NCBI RefSeq assembly: GCF_913055165.1
Contig: NZ_CAJXJS010000035.1
Coordinates: 1-37,819 of the forward strand
Source of the DNA: an uncultured Devosia sp.
Lineage (GTDB): Bacteria > Pseudomonadota > Alphaproteobacteria > Rhizobiales > Devosiaceae
DNA length: 37,819 bases
Direction of reading: 5' to 3'
Below, in pieces: positions 15,573 to 26,573 of the stretch. Every line of letters begins with the position of its first letter. Position 1 is the stretch's first letter. Position numbers and translations under genes: made by a program. Under the pieces are notes generated by a model. That model ran no database searches. It was not told the DNA's origin and worked only from the letters and a program-made list of their open reading frames with translations.

Positions 15573-17399
15573 GTGACTCTACGGCGCTGGACAGTGAAAG
15601 ATGTGCGGGAGGCGCTGGGCGCTACCCACGATTTCGCGCCTTTCGCGCGGTCGGGCGCGCCTGAAATGGAGAGGCTCAAGGCTGCCCTGGGGCAGGAGGC
15701 AATTGCCGGTCTCCTGCTATCGGCTGAGGCTGATACCAGCACGCCAATTCCTGCCCTTCCAGCTTCGCTTTATGCCGAATTTGCCCAAACCGGCCGGCGT
15801 GAAGGCTATGAAGACGCCCAGCGCGACCGCCGCAACATGCTCTACCGCCTGACCCTGGCCGAATGGCTCGATGGGCAGGGGCGCTTCCTGAGATCGCTGG
15901 AAGACCTCGCCTGGGCCCGTCTGGAGGAAACAAACTGGGCTTGGCCCGCTCATGCCCGCGCGCTGGATAGCGCAGATCATCCCACGCTCGACCTGGCCGC
16001 TGCCATGACCGCGCTGGACCTGGCGGAGATGGACGAGCTGATTGGTGACCGGCTGGCAGCCAATTTACGGCGTCGCATTCGGGCCGAGGTCGAACGCCGC
16101 GCGATCGGTCCGTTTCTCGACCGGGACGACCATTGGTGGCTGCGCACCACGCCGCAAAAACAGGTCAACAACTGGACCGCCGTCTGCGTTGCCGGCGTCG
16201 TGGGTGCCGCGCTCTATCTCGAACCCGACACAGACCGTCTCGCCCGCATCGTCACTCGCGGCCTGCATAGCCTGGCCGACTATCTCGATACCTTTGATCG
16301 CCAGGGCGGCTCGTCGGAAGGTCCGGACTACTGGACCTATGGCTTTGGCAATTACGCGGTCCTGGCCCATCTGCTCCATGCCGGCACCAATGGCGCCATA
16401 GACCTGCTGGCCGGGGACGATGTGCGCAACATCGCCCAATTCCCGCTGCGCACCCAGATGACGCCCGGTGTCTGGGTCAGCTTTTCCGACAGCGACAGCA
16501 ATCCGGTTTTTCACCCCGGACTGCTCACACACCTGGCCCGCCATATGAACCTGCCCGGCCTGCTTGGCCTGGGGATGTCCAACGACTTTGCGGTGGAGGG
16601 GTTCAATCAGTTTGCTTGGCCTCTGCGCCAATATGCCTGGCCCTTGCCTGAAGCCACCCCGGCTGCCGAATTGGGTCCGCACGACTGGTATGACGAGATG
16701 GGCTGGATGATCAGCAGGCTCGATCCTGATGATCCAGCATCTCTGCGCCTGGCAGCCAAGGGTGGGCACAATGACGAGATGCACAACCAGAACGATGCCG
16801 GCTCCTTCATGGTGGTGGTCGGCGGTGAGGTCGTTCTGACCGACCCGGGTCGCGGCCGCTATTCCAAGAGCTATTTTGGTCCCGAGCGTTACCAGAACCT
16901 GTTCGCATCCTCGCGCGGCCATTCCGTGCCCATGGTCAATGGCTTTGAACAGGCCGCCGGCGTCGCGCACTGCGCCCGTGTGCTGGCCCATGAACATGGC
17001 AAGGATGCAGACCGGCTCGAACTCGATATGGCAGCCGCCTATCCCGCCGAAGCCGGCATTGCTGCGCTGCAGCGCAGTGTGACGCTGGACCGGACAGTGC
17101 CCGGCGGGCGCGTTCTGCTCAATGATGCCTTCCATTTTTCAGGCGAACAGGGGCTGTTCCAGTCGGTGCTGGTCACCCCCATGACAGCCGAAACGGAGAA
17201 CGGCACGGTGCGTATCGGGGAAGCCCCGGCCGGCCTGCGCGTCCGGTTCGACGCTGCGGCCCTGGATGTGGCGCTCGAGCGCCATCCGGGCGCCGAAAAG
17301 CAATACCAGCCCGCCGTCGATCTCACGCGCGTGGTGTTCACGCCCCGCCAGCAAAGCCGAAGCGGGCAGCTGGCGCTCGAAATCTCACCGCTCGGCTGA
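15573..17399 (+). CDS. Heparinase II/III family protein (polysaccharide/oligosaccharide lyase)
   Basis: A 608-residue protein with an N-terminal alpha/alpha toroid and a C-terminal beta-sandwich as in heparinase II/III-type lyases, which cleave uronic-acid-containing chains by beta-elimination. Typical segments are TTPQKQVNNWTAVCVAG, SSEGPDYWTYGFGNYAVL (Y253, Y256) and HNDEMHNQNDAGSFMVVVGGE (H399, H404) followed by LTDPGRGRYSKSYF. There is no signal peptide, so it acts in the cytoplasm, presumably on imported oligosaccharides. The GTG start at 15573 has GGGAGGGA upstream. It is the first gene of the operon downstream of the LacI operator cluster. The substrate (alginate, heparin-like, glucuronan, rhamnogalacturonan fragments) cannot be told from sequence. 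Confidence 0.85.
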   Translation: MTLRRWTVKDVREALGATHDFAPFARSGAPEMERLKAALGQEAIAGLLLSAEADTSTPIPALPASLYAEFAQTGRREGYEDAQRDRRNMLYRLTLAEWLDGQGRFLRSLEDLAWARLEETNWAWPAHARALDSADHPTLDLAAAMTALDLAEMDELIGDRLAANLRRRIRAEVERRAIGPFLDRDDHWWLRTTPQKQVNNWTAVCVAGVVGAALYLEPDTDRLARIVTRGLHSLADYLDTFDRQGGSSEGPDYWTYGFGNYAVLAHLLHAGTNGAIDLLAGDDVRNIAQFPLRTQMTPGVWVSFSDSDSNPVFHPGLLTHLARHMNLPGLLGLGMSNDFAVEGFNQFAWPLRQYAWPLPEATPAAELGPHDWYDEMGWMISRLDPDDPASLRLAAKGGHNDEMHNQNDAGSFMVVVGGEVVLTDPGRGRYSKSYFGPERYQNLFASSRGHSVPMVNGFEQAAGVAHCARVLAHEHGKDADRLELDMAAAYPAEAGIAALQRSVTLDRTVPGGRVLLNDAFHFSGEQGLFQSVLVTPMTAETENGTVRIGEAPAGLRVRFDAAALDVALERHPGAEKQYQPAVDLTRVVFTPRQQSRSGQLALEISPLG

Positions 17400-17409
17400 G
17401 CGGAGGGTG

Positions 17410-17426
17410 CCGCCCGTCATGGGCGG
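17410..17426 (+). other. Small hairpin between the lyase and binding-protein genes
   Basis: CCGCCC (17410-17415) / GGGCGG (17421-17426) with a 5-base loop, followed by GTTT. It is too weak in its T run to be a confident terminator; it may be a transcript-processing or partial termination point inside the operon. The rest of 17400-17512 holds only the GGGAGG ribosome site of the next gene. Confidence 0.45.
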
Positions 17427-17512
17427 GTTTATCGCGGTGACCGGTTCAGAGGAGTTCCGGGGCCAGAATTGAAATCCGGTGGTTGGACAGCCCCGGACAA
17501 GGGAGGAATAGG

Positions 17513-19420
17513 ATGAGAAAGCGTGATTTTCTCGGTTTGACCGGCGCAGTGGCCATGGCGGCCATGCTGGCGGCGGCCGGACCGGCGCTGGCTGCAGGCC
17601 AGGCGCCTGAACTCGAGGCGCTCGTAGCCAGCGGCGACCTGCCACCGCTCGAAGACCGTCTGCCAGCCAACCCGCTGGTGGTCGAGGGCGAAAGCGTGGG
17701 TCAATATGGCGGCACCTGGCGCATGGGCATGAATGGCGGCGGCGACAATGGCCTGATCGTCAAGACCGTGGCCTATGAAGGCCTCGTCCGCTACGACCAT
17801 CAGTGGGACAAGGTCATTCCCAATCTCGCCGAGAGTTGGGAGGTCAGTGACGACGCGACCGAATACACCTTCAAGCTGCGTGAAGGTGTGAAATGGTCCG
17901 ATGGAACGCCCTTCACCAGCGAAGACGTCGCCTTCACTTTCGAAATGTACCAGGATCCCGATTACGCGGCGGGCAGCTGGATTGACAACAAGAACAATTT
18001 GCCGACCCTGGAAGTCATCGACGACCACAATTTCAAGATCACTTTCGAGAAGCCCAATGGCATGTTCATGGGCATCATTGCCGGTGTCGATGGCATCCAT
18101 ATCACCTCGCTGCAGAAGAAATATTGCAGCCAGTTCCACCCCACCTATAACGAGAACGCCGCCGCTGAAGCCGAGGCCGCGGGCTTTTCGAGCTGGGCCC
18201 TTTACCTGCAGGATCGCTGCGCCTGGGGCTGGGAAACCATTCGCTTCGCCAATCCTGAACTGCCCACCATTTATGGCTGGGTCATTGATCAGCCGCTGAC
18301 CGCCAACGCCACCCGGGTCACCTGGAAGCGCAATCCCTATTACTGGAAGGTCGATGGCGAAGGGAACCAGCTTCCCTATATCGACAGTCTCGACATGCGC
18401 GTCAGCCAGGGCGGCGTCGAGGAGCTGACACTGGCCGCGCTCAATGGCGAGATCGACTTCCAGGAACGCCACATCGCCACCACGACCAACAAGCCTCTGT
18501 TCTTTGATGGTCAGGAAGCAGGCGGCTATCATTTGGGCGAGGTCATCCCCTCGGCGTCGAACTCGCTGGTTCTGCAGCTCAATCTGAACCACCTCGATCC
18601 GGTCAAGCGCGAGCTCTATCAGGACAAGGATTTCCGCATTGGCATCTCCCATGCCATTGACCGTCAGGAAATCATCGATGTGGTACTGACCGGCCAGGGC
18701 GAACCCTTCCAGGTCGCACCGCGCCCGGAATCCGCCTTCTATGACGAGGAACTCGCCAAGCAATATACCGAGTTTGATCCCGATCTTGCCGCCGAGCACT
18801 TCGCGGCCGCCGGCCTGACCGAGAAGAACGGCGACGGCATCTATCTGATGAGCGATGGCAACCCAGCCAAGATCACCATCGACGTGATTTCCGCGCTGCG
18901 TCCGGAATGGATCGACATGCTTGAAATCATGCAGCTCCAGCTCGGCGCTGCCGGCATCGAGATTGAGCTGAACAATATCGACCGCACGCTGTTCTACGAG
19001 AAGCGCCCGGCCGGTGATTTCGATGCTCAGGTCTGGGCCGGTGACGGCGGCATCGAGGCGCTGCAGGAGCCGCGCTACTACTTCCCGTACTCCGATGAAT
19101 CGGTCTGGGCCTATCGCTGGGCACAGTGGTTCAACGGTACCCGTCCGGAAATCGCCGAAGAGCCGGCCGACTGGGCCAAGGAACAGATGGAGCTCTACAA
19201 CCAGGTCCGTGCTTCGGGTGATCCGGATGAACGCGCCGAGCTGTTCCGCCAGGTCCTGGCGATCACCAAGGAGCAATTCCCGGTCATTGGCGTGAACCTG
19301 ATGCCGAACTCCTATTCGATCATCCGGAACAACCTCAAGAACGCGCCTGAATCGATGTTCAACGCCTGGCTGTTCCCGACCCCGTCACCGATGGATCCGG
19401 TGACCTGGTACTTCGAATAG
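17513..19420 (+). CDS. ABC transporter substrate-binding protein, family 5 (oligosaccharide-type)
   Basis: A 635-residue periplasmic binding protein of the DppA/OppA family. It starts with an export signal with a Tat-like KRDFLGLTG motif (Lys in place of the first Arg) and cleavage near ALA-AGQ. Family blocks include [36 protein letters not shown] and later [20 protein letters not shown]. It is about 100 residues longer than peptide-binding DppA; members of this length commonly bind oligosaccharides. With a lyase and a DUF2264 enzyme in the same operon, an acidic oligosaccharide is the likely ligand. GGGAGG 6 bases before the ATG at 17513 sets the start. Next genes are its permeases. Confidence 0.92.
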   Translation: MRKRDFLGLTGAVAMAAMLAAAGPALAAGQAPELEALVASGDLPPLEDRLPANPLVVEGESVGQYGGTWRMGMNGGGDNGLIVKTVAYEGLVRYDHQWDKVIPNLAESWEVSDDATEYTFKLREGVKWSDGTPFTSEDVAFTFEMYQDPDYAAGSWIDNKNNLPTLEVIDDHNFKITFEKPNGMFMGIIAGVDGIHITSLQKKYCSQFHPTYNENAAAEAEAAGFSSWALYLQDRCAWGWETIRFANPELPTIYGWVIDQPLTANATRVTWKRNPYYWKVDGEGNQLPYIDSLDMRVSQGGVEELTLAALNGEIDFQERHIATTTNKPLFFDGQEAGGYHLGEVIPSASNSLVLQLNLNHLDPVKRELYQDKDFRIGISHAIDRQEIIDVVLTGQGEPFQVAPRPESAFYDEELAKQYTEFDPDLAAEHFAAAGLTEKNGDGIYLMSDGNPAKITIDVISALRPEWIDMLEIMQLQLGAAGIEIELNNIDRTLFYEKRPAGDFDAQVWAGDGGIEALQEPRYYFPYSDESVWAYRWAQWFNGTRPEIAEEPADWAKEQMELYNQVRASGDPDERAELFRQVLAITKEQFPVIGVNLMPNSYSIIRNNLKNAPESMFNAWLFPTPSPMDPVTWYFE

Positions 19421-19470
19421 AGGCCTGTCCACGGCCTCAATGTCCTGGCGGATTTTCCTCCCGCCCCGCT

Positions 19471-19497
19471 CCCTCGCGGCACTCCCCGCCGCGAGGG
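19471..19497 (+). other. Stable hairpin between binding-protein and permease genes
   Basis: Perfect 10-bp stem CCCTCGCGGC (19471-19480) / GCCGCGAGGG (19488-19497) with a 7-base loop, in the 107-base gap after the binding-protein gene. No T run follows. Such hairpins typically protect the upstream binding-protein mRNA from 3' decay or attenuate the permease genes, giving an excess of binding protein. Confidence 0.65.
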
Positions 19498-19527
19498 GGA
19501 CCCTGAACCAACAGCAAGGGCCCCACC

Positions 19528-20517
19528 ATGCTTGCCTTCATCATCCGGCGCACCATCGCCATGGTGCTGACCCTGTTCGCCGTATCGATCGTGGCCTTTG
19601 CCATTATCCAGCTGCCGCCAGGTGATTTCCTCACCAGCTATATCGCCAATCTTTCGGCAACGGGCGACCAGGTCGATCCGCGCGTCATTGAAAATCTGCG
19701 CAATCAATACGGTCTGGGTGAGCCCTTCTATGTCCAATATGCAAAGTGGATATCCGGCGTTGTCCAAGGCAATTTCGGCCACAGCTTCGAGTGGAAACGG
19801 CCCGTCTGGGAACTGATCTGGGGACGCCTGGGCAATTCGCTGCTGGTCGAAGGCCTGGCCGTCATCGTCATGTGGCTGGTGGCCCTGCCTATCGGCATCT
19901 ATGCGGCAGTGCGCAAATATTCCCTGGGCGACTATCTGGCCACCATTGCCGGCTTTATCGGCCTGGCAGTGCCCAATTTCTTCTTCGCGCTGATCCTGAT
20001 GTACCTGGCCTATATCTGGTTCGGCACCACGCTGGGCGGGCTGTTCTCGCCCGAGTTCGAAAATGCGCGCTGGAGCCTGCCGCGCATCTGGGACTTCCTG
20101 ACCCATGCCTGGGCGCCCGTGCTGGTCCTGGCCACCAGCGGCACCGCCGAACTCATCCGCATCCTGCGCGCCAACCTGCTCGACGAGCTCAAGAAGCCCT
20201 ATGTGGTCACCGCGCGCGCCAAGGGCCTGCCGGAATGGAAGGTGATCCTTAAATACCCCGTGCGGCTGGCGCTCAATCCGCTGGTTTCGACCATTGGCTG
20301 GCTGCTGCCAGCGCTGGTTTCCGGTTCGGTGATCGTCTCGGTGGTTCTGAACCTGCCCACGGCCGGCCCGATGCTGCTGCGCTCACTGACCACCCAGGAC
20401 ATGTATCTGGCCGGCGCCATCATCCTCCTGCTCAGCGTGCTCACGGTTATCGGCACGCTGATCTCGGACATTCTTCTCGCCCTCATCGATCCCCGCATTC
20501 GCTATGGAGCCAAATAA
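19528..20517 (+). CDS. Dpp/Opp-type ABC transporter permease 1
   Basis: A 329-residue inner-membrane permease of the DppB type. The N-terminus MLAFIIRRTIAMVLTLFAVS is characteristic, with first helix at about 8-30, then IRNQYGLGEPFYVQYAKWI-like periplasmic segment and four to five further helices. The coupling loop reads LRANLLDELKKPYVVTARAKGL followed by KVILKYPVRLALNPLV. It pairs with the second permease to form the channel for the oligosaccharide importer. Its TAA shares one base with the next ATG. Confidence 0.95.
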   Translation: MLAFIIRRTIAMVLTLFAVSIVAFAIIQLPPGDFLTSYIANLSATGDQVDPRVIENLRNQYGLGEPFYVQYAKWISGVVQGNFGHSFEWKRPVWELIWGRLGNSLLVEGLAVIVMWLVALPIGIYAAVRKYSLGDYLATIAGFIGLAVPNFFFALILMYLAYIWFGTTLGGLFSPEFENARWSLPRIWDFLTHAWAPVLVLATSGTAELIRILRANLLDELKKPYVVTARAKGLPEWKVILKYPVRLALNPLVSTIGWLLPALVSGSVIVSVVLNLPTAGPMLLRSLTTQDMYLAGAIILLLSVLTVIGTLISDILLALIDPRIRYGAK

Positions 20518-21671
20518 TGGCTCTCGACACACAAGTTCAGAACATGAGTTCCCTCGACAGCCCCGCCGCTAGCCCGGTCCGTCCGGCCCGTGAAAGTCAG
20601 TTCGGCCTGATGTGGCGCCGCTTCCGGCAACACAAGCTGGCCGTGGTCAGCCTCTGGGTCGTGGGTTTCTTCTACCTGGTCGCGCTGCTGGCCGAATTCC
20701 TAGCCCCCATGGACCCGTCCGACTACAGCGCCCGCTATACCTATGCGCCGCCACAGGGGCTGCATTTCGTCTCCCAGAGCGAGGATGGCGGCTGGGAATT
20801 CGGCCCGTTCGTTTATGGCTACAAGACCGAAATCGATCCGGTCGCCTTGCGACGGACCTTTGTCATCGACGAAACGGTCAAACTGCCCGTGCGCTTCTTT
20901 GCGCAAAGCGAGCCCTATCTGCTGGCCGGGGTCATTCCCATGTCCATCAAGCTGCTCGATGTCGAGAACCCGCGCGACCCCTTTTACATCCTGGGCGCGG
21001 ACCGGCTGGGGCGTGATCTGCTGAGCCGTCTTATTCACGGCACCCGCATCTCGTTGTCCATCGGCCTTGCCGGTGTCACCATGAGCCTGTTCTTCGGTAT
21101 CGTCATTGGCGGCTTTGCCGGCTTCTATGGCGGCTGGTTCGACAGCGCGGTCATGCGCACTGTCGAATTCATCCGCTCAATGCCCACCATCCCGCTCTGG
21201 CTGGGGCTGGCCGCGGCCATGCCCAAGGACTGGAGCGCGCTCCAGACCTATTTTGCCATTACCATCATTCTCTCGCTGATCGGCTGGACCGAATTGGCGC
21301 GCGTGGTGCGGGGCAGGTTCCTGTCCTTGCGCACCGAGGACTTCGTCACCGCAGCCCAACTAGACGGGGCAAGCGACTGGCGCATCGTCACGCGCCACAT
21401 GGTCCCAAGCTTTACCAGCCATATCATCGCCGCCGCGACCCTGGCCATTCCCGGCATGATCCTGGCCGAAACGGCGCTCTCATTCCTCGGCCTTGGCCTC
21501 CAGGCGCCGATCGTGTCCTGGGGCACATTGCTGCAGGACGCGCAGAACATCCGTACCCTCGCCACGGCCCCCTGGCTGCTCGCCCCCGGCGTTTGCGTCG
21601 TGGTGGTCATCCTTGCCCTCAACTTCTTCGGAGACGGCCTTCGTGATGCCGCAGACCCCCATGGCCGCTGA
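20517..21671 (+). CDS. Dpp/Opp-type ABC transporter permease 2
   Basis: A 384-residue permease of the DppC type. The first helix is at about 43-65, followed by a long periplasmic insert of around 100 residues, longer than in typical dipeptide permeases (about 300 residues in total). Then come YILGADRLGRDLLSRLIHGTRISL (the GTDxxGRD family motif), the coupling loop RTEDFVTAAQLDGASDWRIVTRHMVP, and GMILAETALSFLGLGLQAP. The insert may fit the large oligosaccharide-binding protein. The 3' end overlaps the next gene by 26 bases. Confidence 0.94.
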   Translation: MALDTQVQNMSSLDSPAASPVRPARESQFGLMWRRFRQHKLAVVSLWVVGFFYLVALLAEFLAPMDPSDYSARYTYAPPQGLHFVSQSEDGGWEFGPFVYGYKTEIDPVALRRTFVIDETVKLPVRFFAQSEPYLLAGVIPMSIKLLDVENPRDPFYILGADRLGRDLLSRLIHGTRISLSIGLAGVTMSLFFGIVIGGFAGFYGGWFDSAVMRTVEFIRSMPTIPLWLGLAAAMPKDWSALQTYFAITIILSLIGWTELARVVRGRFLSLRTEDFVTAAQLDGASDWRIVTRHMVPSFTSHIIAAATLAIPGMILAETALSFLGLGLQAPIVSWGTLLQDAQNIRTLATAPWLLAPGVCVVVVILALNFFGDGLRDAADPHGR

Positions 21672-22679
21672 ACCGCTTCTCACCATCAAGGACATGTCCA
21701 TCAGCTTCTCCTCGCCCGATGAGGCCGATATCGAAGCCGTGCGGCAGGTCGACCTGACCCTGACACCTGGCAAGACGCTGGCGCTGGTCGGCGAAAGCGG
21801 CTGCGGCAAGTCCGTCACCGCTCGGGCCGTGCTGCGCCTGCTCGACAAGAATGCCAAGATTCCGCGTGGCGAGATCCTCTTCGACACCGGCAAGGGCGCC
21901 GTGGATATCGCCCGGCTGCATTCTGACAGCATGGCCATGCGCTCGATCCGGGGTGCCGAGATTTCCATGATCTTCCAGGAGCCGATGTCCTCGCTGTCAC
22001 CGGTGCACACCATTGGCGATCAGATCGACGAGATCATCATCCTGCACGATGGTCTCTCCCCCAAGCAGGCGCGGGAGCGCACCGTCTCCCTGCTCGACCA
22101 GGTCGGCGTCCCCGGCGCCCGCGAGCGCGCCAATGCCTATCCCTTCGAGCTCTCCGGCGGCCTACGGCAGCGCGCCATGATCGCCATGGCCCTGGCCTGC
22201 ACGCCAAAACTGCTGATCGCCGATGAGCCCACCACCGCGCTCGACGTCACCACCCAGGCGCAGATTCTCGACCTGCTGCGCCAGCTGCAGGAGGATTTCG
22301 GCATGGCCATGCTGTTCATCACCCATGATCTGGGTGTGGTGGCCGAAATCGCCGACGAAATCGCGGTCATGTATCTGGGCGACGTGGTGGAGCAGGGCGA
22401 TGTCTATGAGGTCTTCCGGGCGCCCAAGCATCCCTATACCCAGGCGCTGATGAATTCGGTGCCGCGCCTGCAGCGCAAGGCCGAACGGGAACGCCTTTCG
22501 CCCATCAAGGGCACCGTGCCGTCTCCCAAAGACCGGCCCCAGGGCTGCGCGTTCACCAGCCGCTGCCCGCATGCCTTCGAGCCCTGTGCCGGCAGCCGTC
22601 CCGAACGCACGCAGGTCACCAATGCGGGCCATGTCGCGCGCTGCCATCTCCTCACTCACCTACAGGCGGAGGTTCTCGC

Positions 22680-22683
<4 letters not shown>
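21646..22683 (+). CDS. Dpp/Opp-type ABC transporter ATP-binding protein 1
   Basis: A 345-residue ATPase (DppD type) with Walker A GESGCGKS, signature [16 protein letters not shown] and Walker [13 protein letters not shown], then [14 protein letters not shown]. The C-terminal oligopeptide-transporter extension has [13 protein letters not shown] and a Cys-rich [15 protein letters not shown] segment. The frame is open from 21493, but the part before 21646 is a shadow of the permease gene; ATG at 21646 (or 21661) starts the recognisable sequence. Overlaps permease 2 and is followed by ATPase 2 with an ATGA overlap. Confidence 0.95.
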
Positions 22684-23711
<1,028 letters not shown>

Positions 23712-23712
23712 A

Positions 23713-25566
23713 ATGACTTATGATCCGGCGACCGCCAATCCGCTGTTTGGCAATCCGCTTCACACCCGCGCCGATGTCGAAAAGGGCCTGCGCGACCTTT
23801 TCGATCCGCTGCTGCCCTATTTCTCGCAAGGTGGCGCGCGCGTGCGCCTTGATGGGGCAGGGGCCCATTTCGATCGCGCTGCGGCTGATCTTGAAGGATT
23901 TGCCCGTCCGCTCTGGGGCCTGACACCGCTCGCTGCCGGCGGGGCGGACTTCGCGCATTGGGAACTGTACCGGCAGGGCCTCGCCAATGGCACCGATCCG
24001 GACCATCCCGAATATTGGGGGCAGGTCAATTCCACCGACCAGCGTATGGTCGAGCTGGCGGCCATCGGCTTCACCATGCGCATGGTCCCGCATCTGGTCT
24101 GGGAGCCGCTGCCGCAAAAGGCCAAGGACAATCTGGCCGCCTATCTCAAGCATGCGCGGCAATTCGACTATGCCGACAATAACTGGAAATTCTTCCGCGT
24201 CCTGGTCGATCTGGGACTGGAAGAATGCGGCGTCGACTTCGACCGCGCCCTGACCGAGCAATATCTCGAGGAGCTCGACGGATTTTATCTCGGCGATGGC
24301 TGGTATCGCGACGGCAATATACGCCGCATCGACCACTACATTCCCTTCGCAATGCACTTTTATGGCCTGATTTATGCCAAGCTCGCCCGTGGCGACGAGA
24401 AGCGCGTGGCGGCCTACAAGGAGCGTGCCGCACTGTTCGCCCAGGACATCCAGCACTGGTTCGACGAGGATGGCGGCACGCTGGTCTTCGGGCGCTCGCT
24501 GACCTATCGCTTTGCCTGCGGTGGCTTCTGGGGTGCGCTGGCCTTTGCCGACCTCGAAGCTCTGCCCTGGGGCAAGATAAAGGGCCATTTCATGCGCCAT
24601 CTGCGCTGGTGGGCCGACAAGCCCATTGCCCATGGCAATGGCGTGCTCTCCATCGGCTACGGCTATCCCAACCTCTTCATGTCCGAGAGCTACAATTCTG
24701 CCGGTTCGCCCTATTGGGCGCTCAAGGCCTTCCTGCCGCTGGCCCTGCCCGCCGATCACCCCTTCTGGACGGCTGAGGAAGAGGCCGCCGATTTTGATGC
24801 CAAGCCCGTTCCGCTCAAACATCCTGGCATGGTGATGCAGCACACGCCGGGCAATGTGGTGGCGCTTTCATCGGGCCAGCAGAACTGGCAGATGCGGCAT
24901 GGCACTGAAAAATACGCCAAATTCGTCTATTCCAGTCGCTATGGCTTTTCGGTCGAAGTGGACGAGCGGGCCTATCACCAGGGTGCATTCGACGGGGCGC
25001 TGGCCCTTAGCGACGATGGCCGCCACTATCGGGTACGCGAGACCAATGAAAGGGCGCAGATTGCGGGAACGGCTCTCCATGCCGTGTGGAAGCCGTGGAG
25101 CGATGTGACGGTCGAGACCTGGCTGCTGCCGGCCAATCCATGGCACATCCGGGTGCATCGGATCACCACGCCGCGCGCGCTCCACGGCACTGAAGGCGGC
25201 TTCGCCATCGACCGGGCCGATCTCAATGCCGATACCTATGTCGACGAAAAGGGCAGGGCCGTTGCCGGCTCAAAAACCGATGTCAGCGCCATCCTGGACC
25301 TGGGCGGGCAGCGTGACGGCCGCGCCTTTCGCGCCCTGCCCAATTCCAATCTCATCGCCTCCAAGACCATCGTTCCGCAACTGCGGGGCGACATTCCCGC
25401 CGGCACGACAGTCATGGTGACCGCGGCCATGGCTTTGCCCGCGGGCGCCGGGGCGGAGGCGGCCCTCGCCAACCCGCCGGAAACGCCGGACCTTGCTGCG
25501 CTCGAAGCCCAGTTTGCCCTCGAGGGCGTGGATGTCAGCGCCATCCTCGTGCCGGAGCGTTTTTGA
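23713..25566 (+). CDS. DUF2264 domain protein, probable cytoplasmic glycoside hydrolase (GH154-like)
   Basis: About 618 residues matching the DUF2264 family. The first 380 residues look like an alpha/alpha toroid (HWELYRQGLANGTDPDHPEYWG, YADNNWKFFRVLVDLGLEE, YRDGNIRRIDHYIPFAMHFYGL, FGRSLTYRFACGGFWGAL, YGYPNLFMSESYNSAGSPYWALKAF), followed by a beta-rich C-terminal part. As I recall, DUF2264 proteins form family GH154, with beta-glucuronidase activity described for a member; this should be checked. No signal peptide, so it would act on imported material. ATG at 23713 lies one base after the previous stop; GTG at 23677 and ATG at 23683 are in-frame alternatives overlapping the ATPase gene. Removing uronic-acid residues from the lyase products would fit the operon. 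Confidence 0.82.
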   Translation: MTYDPATANPLFGNPLHTRADVEKGLRDLFDPLLPYFSQGGARVRLDGAGAHFDRAAADLEGFARPLWGLTPLAAGGADFAHWELYRQGLANGTDPDHPEYWGQVNSTDQRMVELAAIGFTMRMVPHLVWEPLPQKAKDNLAAYLKHARQFDYADNNWKFFRVLVDLGLEECGVDFDRALTEQYLEELDGFYLGDGWYRDGNIRRIDHYIPFAMHFYGLIYAKLARGDEKRVAAYKERAALFAQDIQHWFDEDGGTLVFGRSLTYRFACGGFWGALAFADLEALPWGKIKGHFMRHLRWWADKPIAHGNGVLSIGYGYPNLFMSESYNSAGSPYWALKAFLPLALPADHPFWTAEEEAADFDAKPVPLKHPGMVMQHTPGNVVALSSGQQNWQMRHGTEKYAKFVYSSRYGFSVEVDERAYHQGAFDGALALSDDGRHYRVRETNERAQIAGTALHAVWKPWSDVTVETWLLPANPWHIRVHRITTPRALHGTEGGFAIDRADLNADTYVDEKGRAVAGSKTDVSAILDLGGQRDGRAFRALPNSNLIASKTIVPQLRGDIPAGTTVMVTAAMALPAGAGAEAALANPPETPDLAALEAQFALEGVDVSAILVPERF

Positions 25567-26573
25567 TGCGGCCAAAACTTATCTTTGCTTTCGACCCACT
25601 GAAAACGCGGCATGTTTTCGAAGAGGACGCGTTGGAGCGGCTTGGCCGCAGCTGTGAAATCCTGTCCCGCCTGCCCATGACGAGTTTCGGCACACCTGAG
25701 AGCCAAGGTCTTCTGACTGAAGCGCAAGTGCTGGTTACCGGCTGGGGGTGTCCCATGCTGACCCCAGAGGTTCTGCGTGCCGCGCCCAAGCTTCAGCTCA
25801 TCGCCCATGCCGCCGGTACAGTCAAATACACCGTGGATCCCACTGCCTATGCTGCGGGCATCCGCGTGACCCATGCGGCCGAGGCCAACGCCGTGCCGGT
25901 GGCCGAGTTCACGCTGGCGGCAATCCTGTTCGCCAACAAGCGCGTGTTCGAGCTGCGCGACCTCTATCGTACTGATCCGAGCCGAAAAAGTGCCTATGAA
26001 CTGATGGATCAGCCCATCGGCAATTTTCGCCGCACGGTTGGCCTAGTCGGTGCCTCGCGCATCGGCCGCCGGGTTGCTGCCATGCTGGCAGGATTTGACC
26101 TTAATGTGCTGCTCTATGACCCATTCGTGCAGCCCGACGACCCCGTGGCCCAGCAGGCCGAACTGGTTGATCTCGATGCGCTGATGGCGCGCTCGGATGT
26201 CGTCTCTGTCCACGCGCCTTCACTGCCCTCGACCAGGGGGATGATCGGTTCGCGGCAGTTAAGGTTGATGCAAGACGGGGCCGCCTTTATCAATACCGCC
26301 CGCGGTGCGCTGGTCGACGAGGCGGCCCTGCTGGCCGAACTGCAGACTGGCCGTATTCAGGGCGTCATTGATGTGACCGACCCCGAGGTTCCGGCCGCCG
26401 ACTCGCCGTTTTTTACGCTGCCCAATGTCTTCCTGACGCCTCACGTCGCCGGCGCCATCGGCACCGAGCGGGCACGCCTGGGGTTGATGGTGGTTGAAGA
26501 AGTGGAGCGCTTCGTGCGTGGGGAACCACTGCACTACGAAATCGAGCCGAAGCTGCTGGAGCGGTTGGCGTGA
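25566..26573 (+). CDS. D-isomer-specific 2-hydroxyacid dehydrogenase family protein
   Basis: A 335-residue NAD(P)-dependent oxidoreductase. The nucleotide-binding loop is G162-ASRI-G167 with a downstream acidic residue (LLYDPFV). The catalytic set is visible as Arg in [12 protein letters not shown], Glu in DVTDPEVPA and His in [11 protein letters not shown]. It would interconvert a 2-hydroxy acid and a 2-keto acid. In a uronate-degrading operon that could be a keto-acid intermediate, but family members have many substrates. The ATG overlaps the DUF2264 stop (TGATG), and its own stop overlaps the next ATG in the same way. The extra TTG codon just before is not needed. Confidence 0.9.
   Translation: MRPKLIFAFDPLKTRHVFEEDALERLGRSCEILSRLPMTSFGTPESQGLLTEAQVLVTGWGCPMLTPEVLRAAPKLQLIAHAAGTVKYTVDPTAYAAGIRVTHAAEANAVPVAEFTLAAILFANKRVFELRDLYRTDPSRKSAYELMDQPIGNFRRTVGLVGASRIGRRVAAMLAGFDLNVLLYDPFVQPDDPVAQQAELVDLDALMARSDVVSVHAPSLPSTRGMIGSRQLRLMQDGAAFINTARGALVDEAALLAELQTGRIQGVIDVTDPEVPAADSPFFTLPNVFLTPHVAGAIGTERARLGLMVVEEVERFVRGEPLHYEIEPKLLERLA

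Noticed and set aside
17429..19276. Minus-strand open frame of 615 codons opposite the family 5 binding-protein gene
   Set aside because: Antisense shadow; the plus strand has an export signal, a ribosome site and family blocks.
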